From contig DAOUYU010000133.1 in the NCBI GenBank assembly GCA_030673995.1, forward strand, positions 1 through 5,135: 5,135 nt of DNA, written 5' to 3'. The notes under the pieces were generated by a model. That model saw only the letters and a list, made by a program, of their open reading frames with translations, made no database searches and was not told the DNA's origin. Origin of the DNA: Candidatus Aminicenantota bacterium (GTDB lineage Bacteria > Acidobacteriota > Aminicenantia > Aminicenantales > Aminicenantaceae). This document shows, in pieces, positions 1-5,135 of this stretch (position 1 is its first letter; each line of letters begins with the position of its first letter). The translations under genes were made by a program, and so were the position numbers.

Positions 1-140
1 TCGCTTGCAGCTCCAAATACTGATGAAACTCCAAAATGCAACAGTTTGTCATCCGTTGCAGAAGCATTTTTGCTTGTAGATGAGATAACAATAAAAAATA
101 AAAGAATTGAGATGAAAATCCGATTTTTTAAAAATTTCAT
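1..140 (-). CDS. Small exported protein, 5'-end fragment (DKxxHF motif)
   Basis: This is the first 46 codons of a minus-strand gene whose remainder lies beyond the left edge. The ATG is at 140-138. An in-frame TAA lies 9 bases upstream of it, so translation cannot begin much earlier. The ribosome binding site is weak, only an A-rich AAAGAAAAAGA run. The protein begins MKFLKNR, then a hydrophobic run ISILLFFIVI, then small polar residues ending in NASA. This is a signal peptide, with cleavage most likely after an Ala near residue 26-28. The mature part starts TDDKLLHFGVSSVFGAAS. A DK-x-x-HF-x-VS start followed by small residues resembles short envelope proteins of the YfiM/DUF2279 or VanZ-like kind, but too little is visible to assign a family. 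It is divergent from the GH9 gene at 382. I am fairly sure that it is a real gene and unsure of its function. Confidence 0.72.
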   Translation of the reverse strand, partial: MKFLKNRIFISILLFFIVISSTSKNASATDDKLLHFGVSSVFGAAS

Positions 141-231
141 TCTTTTTCTTTACACGAAAGGTATTTGCTTCTTGACTCGTAAATGATTAGCTCCATTTTA
201 TTTGATTTTCTGGAGATTATTTCTTCTAAAG

Positions 232-260
232 CTTTTATCACCTGGAAAAATTATTGTCAA
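232..260 (-). promoter_or_regulatory. Sigma70-type promoter for the leftward gene at 140
   Basis: Read on the minus strand, positions 260-255 are a perfect TTGACA -35 box. A 17-base spacer (254-238) follows, ending in TGA. The -10 box at 237-232 is TAAAAG, 4 of 6 to TATAAT, and the TG one base before it makes it an extended -10. Transcription would start near 225, giving a leader of about 85 bases before the ATG at 140. This is the best promoter match in the window. Housekeeping-sigma consensus in this lineage is assumed to resemble that of well-studied bacteria. Confidence 0.55.
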
Positions 261-316
261 ATTATGGATTTAGTAAAAGAAACAAAATATTCTTCCACAT
301 CAAAAGCGAATTAAGG

Positions 317-332
317 TATATTTAAATATGAT
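317..332 (+). promoter_or_regulatory. 12-bp palindrome and candidate -10 region upstream of the GH9 gene
   Basis: Positions 318-329 read ATATTTAAATAT, a perfect 12-bp palindrome. It overlaps two possible -10 boxes for the rightward gene: TATATT at 317-322 and TATGAT at 327-332 (5 of 6 to consensus). No convincing -35 box sits 16-18 bases upstream of either, which would suit an activator-dependent promoter. The region is so AT-rich that both palindrome and boxes could arise by chance. Confidence 0.22.
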
Positions 333-367
333 TTTTTTTGATTCACTTTATCCTAAATAAATTCGTA

Positions 368-374
368 AGAGGAG
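368..374 (+). promoter_or_regulatory. Ribosome binding site of the GH9 gene
   Basis: AGAGGAG lies 7 bases before the ATG at 382. It is a strong anti-Shine-Dalgarno match at good spacing and fixes the start of the GH9 gene. The encoded protein then opens directly with a signal peptide, which agrees. Confidence 0.85.
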
Positions 375-381
375 ATTAAAG

Positions 382-2847
382 ATGGCGCTTAAAAATTACA
401 GGAGATTGGCGGTATCAACGGCATTAATCCTCATGGCCTCAGTTTGTTTTGCTCAGATAGAGATGAAACCTGAAGGCTATTTTGAAAAACCTGGATTTGC
501 ATTTCTGGTCTATCATAACGATTATCTCGTGGGCAAGCGAGGAGGGCTTCAAATGTTCCTGCACGGCAAGCGAGTTGCAGATGCTGGCGAAGTTGTATAC
601 CTCACAGCCTATGGATCCTACCTGGATTTCAATGTCAAAGAAGTAGGAGACAGGATTATTGACACTAAAAGAGGTTTTTCCATTATCCCAGGGAAGATAA
701 AACCCTTGAATATCAATTATAAGCTTGTTTGCAGTACTGACGGCAATTCCATCATTCTTACTGTCAAGCTTGAAAAGCCTGTCAACTTGAGCAAGATTTC
801 CAATCTCAAGCTGAAGTTTGAAATTTATCCAAAGGAATATCGCTATAAAACATACAGGAGTGGAAATGTAACAGGTTATTTCCCAGAGAGATACATGGGA
901 AAGATGACTTTGATACCTGACGCCAAAGAAATTTCAATCGCGCCTGAAGATGATCTGAGAGCCTTTAGCATCGCCTCAGAAGATGCACGTCTCAGACTCA
1001 TCGACGGCAGGGGCATGGCAAACCACGCTGGCTTTATAGTTTATGCAGCACTCCCCCCAAATTCCTCCCAGAAACATTTTTCGATTGAGATAACACCGAG
1101 AATTAATCCCGACTGGCGAAGGGAGCCGGTAATCCAGGTCTCTCAGGTTGGATATCATCCAGCCCAGAGAAAAGTGGCAGTCCTCGAGGTCGATTCTCGA
1201 ACCGAAGTCATAGAGAAAATGAAGCTCATCTATCTTGATAAAGGCGGAAAGAAAAAAATTATCAAATCAGAAAGGCCAGCTAAGTACGGGCCTCTGTTTA
1301 ATCACAATTACTACACTTTTGACTTCACAGATGCCAAAATCCCCGGACATTATTATCTAATTTACGGCAGCCAACAAGCCGGCCCTTTCGCCATAAGCAG
1401 TGATGTTTATAAAGAAACGTGGCATCCGACTATGGATGTCTTCTTTCCCGTGCAGATGTGTCATGTTGAAGTCAGGCAAGGAGAAAAAGTCTGGCACGGT
1501 GCCTGTCACCTTGACGACGGACTTCAAGCTCCACCGAACAAGAAACATTTTGACAGCTATGTCCAAAAGGATGAAACAGAAACAAGGTTCCAGGCAAATG
1601 AACACATCCCCGGTCTTGACTGGGGTGGATGGCACGATGCAGGAGACAACGATCTGCCCTTCGGGAGCATATGCCGGACTGTCCTCTGGATGGCCCTTGC
1701 CCAGGAGGAGTTCAAGACTGACAGAGACATGACTTCTATCATCAAGGAAAAGAAGAGAGTGAATCTCTTCCAACCAGATGGAAAGAACGACATGCTTCAG
1801 CAGATATCTTACGGTTTGGAAAATCTATTGGCACTCTATCGAGCAGCAGGTCATATCTGTCCTGGAATAATCGAAAACAACATTCTGGACTATATAGTTG
1901 TGGGCGACCCCGTAAATATTACTGACGGACTTATATATGACCCATCGTTGAAACCGAGTGAGAGAGAAGAGGGGCGCTCTGGGAAGTTCGATGACAGGTG
2001 GGTATTCACCAACAGGAATACTGGCGGACAGTACCAGTTTGCCCAGGTTGCCGCCGCCTGCTCCCGAGTGCTCAAGGATTATGATATCAATCTTGCAGAA
2101 GAATGTTTGAAGGCTGCCAAAGATGTTTGGGAATACGAACAGAATCACATTCCTGTTCATTTCAAGGTTACATACCAGCCCCTTGAGGATGAATATCACT
2201 CCTGGGAGCTTGCTGCCACAGCTGAACTTTTCCTGACAACCGGAGATGTTAAATACAAAAATAGTCTGCTCAAACTCATCCCTTACATTAAGTCTATGCC
2301 TGCCTTTTATTTCTGGAAATTTTCAGGTTTTACATTGGTGCGTGTCCTGGCAAAGATAGAAAATGCTGAGTTCAAGAAGGCAGTTGTTGAGAAATTGAAG
2401 GAGCTTAAAATACTCATGAAAGAGGAATTTGGGAAGAGTCCCTACGGCGTGAATTTTTATTTTAAGGTTTGGGGAAATAACTGGGATGTTTTGGATCTTG
2501 GCGCAAGAACCTATTATTTCATAAAGCACTTCCCGGAAATTTTCGATGAAGAATACCTGTGTTCAGCCCTGAATTATAACTTTGGCTGCCACCCCGCCAC
2601 AAACCACTCCTATGTTTCTGGAGTGGGTGTTAATTCTGCAACCGTAGGGTATGGTTTTAACAGGTCTGAGTGGACCTATATCCCCGGAGGAGTGGTTTCA
2701 GGTGCATCTTTCCTGCGGCCAAAGTTTATAGAATATCGTTCTGATACCTGGGACTGGTATGAGACAGAGTACGTAATAGGAGGTTCAGCAGCATATGTTT
2801 TTGACGTTCTTGCAGTTGACTATCTTCTTAGCCAACGAGAAAAATAA
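382..2847 (+). CDS. Exported glycoside hydrolase family 9 (cellulase-like) enzyme with CelD_N domain
   Basis: Inverting glycosidase of family GH9, probably cutting beta-1,4-glucan or a related beta-linked oligosaccharide outside the cytoplasm. Residues 1-24 are a signal peptide (basic KNYRR, hydrophobic core, VCFA before Q25). Residues 25-245 are a beta-rich region I cannot assign. A CelD_N-type Ig-like domain spans about 250-338, starting VIQVSQVGYHP. The catalytic domain spans about 343-818. The GGWHDAGD motif supplies D419 and D422 (D422 the likely base). E796 in ETEYVIGG aligns with Glu of the classical NEVAxxxNA motif and is the likely acid. The spacing of 377 residues between them is normal for GH9. 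C360, C375, H376 and H418 match the zinc ligand pattern known from CelD-type GH9 enzymes. The usual PHxR segment after SYVSGVGVN is replaced by FNRSEWTYIPGGVVSG, so substrate preference (endoglucanase, exo-enzyme or beta-glucosidase-like) cannot be read. The gene is monocistronic and has no carbohydrate-binding module, dockerin or sorting tail. Confidence 0.92.
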   Translation: MALKNYRRLAVSTALILMASVCFAQIEMKPEGYFEKPGFAFLVYHNDYLVGKRGGLQMFLHGKRVADAGEVVYLTAYGSYLDFNVKEVGDRIIDTKRGFSIIPGKIKPLNINYKLVCSTDGNSIILTVKLEKPVNLSKISNLKLKFEIYPKEYRYKTYRSGNVTGYFPERYMGKMTLIPDAKEISIAPEDDLRAFSIASEDARLRLIDGRGMANHAGFIVYAALPPNSSQKHFSIEITPRINPDWRREPVIQVSQVGYHPAQRKVAVLEVDSRTEVIEKMKLIYLDKGGKKKIIKSERPAKYGPLFNHNYYTFDFTDAKIPGHYYLIYGSQQAGPFAISSDVYKETWHPTMDVFFPVQMCHVEVRQGEKVWHGACHLDDGLQAPPNKKHFDSYVQKDETETRFQANEHIPGLDWGGWHDAGDNDLPFGSICRTVLWMALAQEEFKTDRDMTSIIKEKKRVNLFQPDGKNDMLQQISYGLENLLALYRAAGHICPGIIENNILDYIVVGDPVNITDGLIYDPSLKPSEREEGRSGKFDDRWVFTNRNTGGQYQFAQVAAACSRVLKDYDINLAEECLKAAKDVWEYEQNHIPVHFKVTYQPLEDEYHSWELAATAELFLTTGDVKYKNSLLKLIPYIKSMPAFYFWKFSGFTLVRVLAKIENAEFKKAVVEKLKELKILMKEEFGKSPYGVNFYFKVWGNNWDVLDLGARTYYFIKHFPEIFDEEYLCSALNYNFGCHPATNHSYVSGVGVNSATVGYGFNRSEWTYIPGGVVSGASFLRPKFIEYRSDTWDWYETEYVIGGSAAYVFDVLAVDYLLSQREK

Positions 2848-2891
2848 CTTGTATTTTATATTTTATCTTTTAAAGACTTAACAAGTTTTTT
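2846..2891 (+). terminator. Weak candidate terminator of the GH9 gene
   Basis: AACTTGT at 2846-2852 pairs with ACAAGTT at 2881-2887, and the run of six T (2886-2891) follows on the plus strand. The loop of 28 bases contains a smaller TCTTT/AAAGA pairing (2866-2876). The stem is short and AT-rich, so it would be weak. It begins at the GH9 stop codon and lies inside the 3' end of the convergent gene. It may be chance. Confidence 0.25.
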
Positions 2892-4913
2892 AATTTCTTC
2901 CTGGTCAGGATTTATCTCTACTGATCTCTGCCAAATTTGCAAAGCCTCTTTTTTATTTCCAAGTTTATAATAACATGTTCCCATCAAATTCAGTATCTCC
3001 AGATTCATGCCAAACCGGGAAAAATATTTTTCGTAATAGGAAAGAGCTTTTCGAAATTGTCCCAGCGCATGAGCCACTTTACCAAGGATGTACAAGACTC
3101 CTTCACTTTCATCTGGAGTGTTCAGAAAAAGCACGAGTATTTCATTCGCCTTCTGGTATTCTCCTTTTGTAAAAAGCACCTGGCTGAGGCCTAAAGCATA
3201 ATGCAACTGGCTAGGATTCTTATGATAGGCCTTTTCTAAAAAGGTAAAGGCCTCTTCAGCCCTTCCTAAGTTCAATAATTGTATCCCAATATTGTAATCG
3301 TATTCCTCAAGGCGGGAATAAGGCATGACTTTAGAAATGACAAAAGGTCTTGGTATACTCGCCACATAAGTTATTTCAAAGTCCTCTGACTCGAAGAGAA
3401 TTTCTTTCCCTTTTTTATCCAAAACCGAAATCTTGAGACTATAATAGCCAGGAGCGAAATCATCCAGAGATTGCTCTTCGATAAAATCCTTCTCTGTTTG
3501 ATACTCGCTGATCTTTTTAATCTTGGAAAAGAATTCTTGGCCTTCCTTGAAAAAGACAAAACGGACAGCACCTTGAGACTTGAAATCACTGTCTAATCCC
3601 AAGACTTGGAAAAAGATTGATAAATGTTCCTTTCTGGCAAAAGTCCTCCTCGACTGACACAATATCTGGTTCTCCCCTGCCCGAAAAGGAACAATATTTC
3701 TGACCTCCCCTGGGCTTTTATCCACACGATAACCCAAAATCAGCGAGCTCATATGAGGGATAGAAACATCCTGCGGAATGATGATGTCGCTCTCGAATGA
3801 TGTAAATTCTTTGGAAACAGTATTTTTTACGAGAAGATTGAATTTGTAATGCCCGGGCACGAGAGGAAACATGTCCTGAAGAGAAAAAGGTTTTGCCTCC
3901 AAATCTTGCAACTGCTCTTTGCTGAGACTCAACGGGATTTGCTTGCTGTACTGAAATATTGTCTTTCCTGCGAGGTCGGTCACCCTCCCGTCAAGCTCAA
4001 AATAAGCATTGTAGCTGTTCTGATATAAATCCACGGAAAGCTTTTTGGGTTCAACAGAATAATGAATGAGATAATATCCTGAATCATGCTTAATGACTTT
4101 GACCATGGCTTCGCTGCTTATATAATTCGCGGTGTATTCAACCTCAACAATATCTTTGTACTTCAGGATAGCTTCAGCATACTTATCTTCTACTTTTTTC
4201 TGTGGAGAGGAAAATACGTCACCGAACAATGCATTTGAAGCTAAAGAAACAAGACCTGGCATAGATCTCTCTCCCGGAATAAGGGAAAGAGTGTGTCTGG
4301 CCAGATTGGGCTCTAACCGGGATAATCGCTGATATGCATCTTGTACGTTCCTGGCGTCTCCCAAGTAATCAGCAATCAAGCTCTGCGGTCCGTGGTCTGA
4401 AGGCGAGTATAAAATATATTCGCCAATACCCTCTTTTTTGAAAAATACAATGTTAAAGCCCGGAGGCAGCCCATATTTGGGATCACCAAGATAAAACCAG
4501 ATTTGAGTGGGATAAACGTTCATAACACTATCGTATGTTTCAATACTTATTGGCTGTCCTAATACAATGTATACTCTTCCTTGATCTGTTTTCCAGCCAG
4601 GCCTTGGAGTTCCTCTTCCGAAGAATCCATTCGCATAGCTTAATCTACGATAATGCTCTTCTTTAAACTCATTTCGAGGAGTCCCGGGCGTTGGGTCTCT
4701 TTGCTTCCAGAAAGCTTCAATAAAAATTTCTCTTTCTTTACTGGTCTTTAGCTGAAGAAAAACATCTTTTTCTCTTGGAGTAATGATGTAGACGACTTCT
4801 TCCTTCACCCATTTCTTATATTTCTCAGGAGGCTCAACTATTCTTTTCTTCTCTGCATATAAAGGAATAAACAAAAGTATTATTAATGCCGCAACAATCG
4901 ATTTCCTCTCCAT
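2856..4913 (-). CDS. Exported GWxTD-domain protein with C-terminal TPR repeats
   Basis: Envelope protein of unknown function, 685 residues from the preferred ATG at 4913. Residues 1-20 are a signal peptide (MERK, hydrophobic core, PLYA before E21), so the mature protein is periplasmic or outer-membrane facing. A GWxTD domain spans about 36-182. Its upstream half carries the conserved FWKQRDPTPGTPRNEF segment, and the naming motif GWKTDQGRVYIVLGQP begins at residue 106. Residues about 255-520 are beta-rich, with repeated Y/F-x-L-x-V strands that look like two Ig-like or jelly-roll modules. Residues about 537-685 form roughly four TPR units with the expected G-x-x-x-x-A and terminal NP signatures, for example NLGRAEEAFTFLEKAYHKNP. 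GWxTD proteins are known as a named family in Acidobacteriota, Aminicenantes and Bacteroidota without an established activity. The TPR tail suggests protein binding or scaffolding (inference). The gene is convergent with GH9, with 8 bp between stop codons, and is probably transcribed alone. No frameshift or truncation is seen. Confidence 0.9.
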   Translation of the reverse strand: MERKSIVAALIILLFIPLYAEKKRIVEPPEKYKKWVKEEVVYIITPREKDVFLQLKTSKEREIFIEAFWKQRDPTPGTPRNEFKEEHYRRLSYANGFFGRGTPRPGWKTDQGRVYIVLGQPISIETYDSVMNVYPTQIWFYLGDPKYGLPPGFNIVFFKKEGIGEYILYSPSDHGPQSLIADYLGDARNVQDAYQRLSRLEPNLARHTLSLIPGERSMPGLVSLASNALFGDVFSSPQKKVEDKYAEAILKYKDIVEVEYTANYISSEAMVKVIKHDSGYYLIHYSVEPKKLSVDLYQNSYNAYFELDGRVTDLAGKTIFQYSKQIPLSLSKEQLQDLEAKPFSLQDMFPLVPGHYKFNLLVKNTVSKEFTSFESDIIIPQDVSIPHMSSLILGYRVDKSPGEVRNIVPFRAGENQILCQSRRTFARKEHLSIFFQVLGLDSDFKSQGAVRFVFFKEGQEFFSKIKKISEYQTEKDFIEEQSLDDFAPGYYSLKISVLDKKGKEILFESEDFEITYVASIPRPFVISKVMPYSRLEEYDYNIGIQLLNLGRAEEAFTFLEKAYHKNPSQLHYALGLSQVLFTKGEYQKANEILVLFLNTPDESEGVLYILGKVAHALGQFRKALSYYEKYFSRFGMNLEILNLMGTCYYKLGNKKEALQIWQRSVEINPDQEEIKKLVKSLKDKI

Positions 4914-4918
4914 AACAT

Positions 4919-4923
4919 TCCTC
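4919..4923 (-). promoter_or_regulatory. Ribosome binding site that decides the GWxTD gene start
   Basis: On the minus strand GAGGA (4923-4919) lies 5 bases before the ATG at 4913. The longer in-frame TTG start at 4925-4923 overlaps this same site and has no Shine-Dalgarno of its own, only AAAGTATAAT upstream. The ATG is therefore the better start, and it also gives a normal signal peptide beginning MERK. Confidence 0.7.
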
Positions 4924-4959
4924 AAATTATACTTTAATCTATTTCTTTATTTTCTTCAA

Positions 4960-4988
4960 ATGATGATGATTTTCCCCTGTTAAATCAA
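4960..4988 (-). promoter_or_regulatory. Weak candidate promoter of the GWxTD gene
   Basis: On the minus strand, TTGATT (4988-4983, 4 of 6 to the -35 consensus) is followed after 17 bases by CATCAT (4965-4960, 4 of 6 to the -10 consensus). Initiation near 4953 would give a leader of about 40 bases that contains the ribosome binding site. A promoter is expected here because a terminator-like hairpin lies just upstream, but the match is modest. Confidence 0.27.
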
Positions 4989-4994
4989 TGATCA

Positions 4995-5043
4995 AAAAAG
5001 GGGACAGGCAACTTTTTAATAAAAAGTAGCCTGTCCCCTTTTT
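4995..5043 (-). terminator. 49-bp near-perfect palindrome: terminator, possibly a REP-like repeat
   Basis: The arms AAAAAGGGGACAGGC (4995-5009) and GCCTGTCCCCTTTTT (5029-5043) pair over 15 bp without mismatch. A single A/A mismatch (5010/5028) follows, then an inner 7-bp stem ACTTTTT/AAAAAGT (5011-5017 and 5021-5027) closed by the loop AAT. Read on the minus strand, the GC-rich part of the stem is followed by a run of six T (4999-4994), so it is a good intrinsic terminator for the membrane-protein gene ending at 5043. The structure is nearly symmetrical and could also stop plus-strand transcription. It is longer and more perfect than a terminator needs, and GGGGACAGGC with A/T tracts recalls dispersed palindromes mobilised by REP-associated tyrosine transposases. 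That second reading is from memory and cannot be tested in one copy. Confidence 0.8.
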
Positions 5044-5135
5044 CATAGCTTGCGGGAAAAATGGCGATAAAGGAAATAGGTCAACACGAAGGAAATAATT
5101 AGAATTATCAGAGGAAATAAGATTCCTAGCATAAT
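5043..5135 (-). CDS. Membrane protein, 3'-end fragment
   Basis: The last 30 codons of a minus-strand gene entering from the right edge, ending with TGA at 5045-5043. The visible tail is a strongly hydrophobic stretch (LGILFPLIILIISFVLTYFL, one transmembrane helix) followed by the basic end YRHFSRKL. By the positive-inside rule the C-terminus is probably cytoplasmic. No family can be named from so little. The stop codon shares its last base with the palindrome at 4995-5043, which would form the transcript's terminator. The reading frame is favoured over the other open minus frame because it gives a coherent helix with a charged end and stops before the hairpin instead of crossing it. Confidence 0.6.
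   Translation of the reverse strand: MMLGILFPLIILIISFVLTYFLYRHFSRKL

Noticed and set aside
427..453. Possible lipobox at C22 of the GH9 signal peptide
   Set aside because: The residues before the Cys are A-S-V, with no Leu at -3 and Val at -1, which does not fit the lipobox. Cleavage after VCFA by signal peptidase I is more likely.
1357..1793. Overlapping open frames on both strands inside the GH9 gene
   Set aside because: They are shadows of a gene with clear domain motifs. Their translations show no recognisable domain and they lack ribosome binding sites.
4914..4925. TTG start at 4925, adding four residues to the GWxTD protein
   Set aside because: The TTG lies inside the GAGGA ribosome binding site of the ATG at 4913 and has no site of its own.
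4926..4931. Perfect TATAAT on the minus strand just before the GWxTD gene
   Set aside because: Initiation about 7 bases downstream (near 4919) would remove the ribosome binding site from the mRNA, and no -35 box lies 16-18 bases upstream. It is probably chance in AT-rich DNA.
4961..4970. TGATGATGAT triplet repeat upstream of the GWxTD gene
   Set aside because: It has only three units and no sign of a longer repeat or operator; this is expected by chance.
4939..5046. Minus-strand 35-codon frame starting MKKGTGYFLLK
   Set aside because: It reads through both arms of the palindrome, has no ribosome binding site and has low-complexity ends. It looks like an accidental opening.
5061..5102. Plus-strand 13-codon frame starting MAIKEIGQ
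   Set aside because: It is very short, has only a poor GGGAAA upstream, and overlaps the better-supported membrane-protein tail on the other strand.

Overview
The window looks like chromosomal DNA from a Gram-negative bacterium, moderately AT-rich with very AT-rich intergenic gaps. The best phylogenetic clue is the minus-strand gene at 2856-4913. It encodes an exported protein with a GWxTD domain followed by tetratricopeptide (TPR) repeats, a family I associate mainly with Candidatus Aminicenantes, Acidobacteriota and some Bacteroidota. An exported family 9 glycoside hydrolase beside it fits a polysaccharide- or oligosaccharide-degrading heterotroph. The lineage call is inference from family distribution, not from a marker gene.

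Layout, left to right: (1) 1-140, minus: the first 46 codons of a gene for a small exported protein that runs off the left edge. (2) 141-381: a divergent intergenic region. It holds a good minus-strand promoter with a perfect TTGACA box and an extended -10, a 12-bp palindrome, and a clear ribosome binding site for the plus-strand gene. (3) 382-2847, plus: an exported 821-residue GH9 enzyme with a novel-looking N-terminal beta-rich region, a CelD_N immunoglobulin-like domain, and a catalytic domain with all expected acidic residues and a likely structural zinc site. (4) 2848-2855: an 8-bp gap between convergent stop codons. (5) 2856-4913, minus: the exported GWxTD/TPR protein, 685 residues. (6) 4914-5042: a short gap dominated by a near-perfect 49-bp palindrome flanked by A and T tracts. 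(7) 5043-5135, minus: the last 30 codons of a membrane protein that enters from the right edge; its stop codon touches the palindrome.

The genes do not form one operon. The GH9 gene is transcribed alone, divergent from its left neighbour and convergent with its right neighbour. The palindrome probably terminates the right-hand membrane-protein gene, so the GWxTD gene likely has its own promoter. A shared job (sugar polymer cleavage plus an envelope-located TPR scaffold) is possible but is not shown by the sequence. I see no CRISPR array, tRNA, rRNA, transposase gene, prophage gene or defence system. The main points of interest are the unassigned N-terminal region and variant C-terminal motif of the GH9 enzyme, the unknown role of the GWxTD protein, and the palindrome, which may be a dispersed REP-like element.
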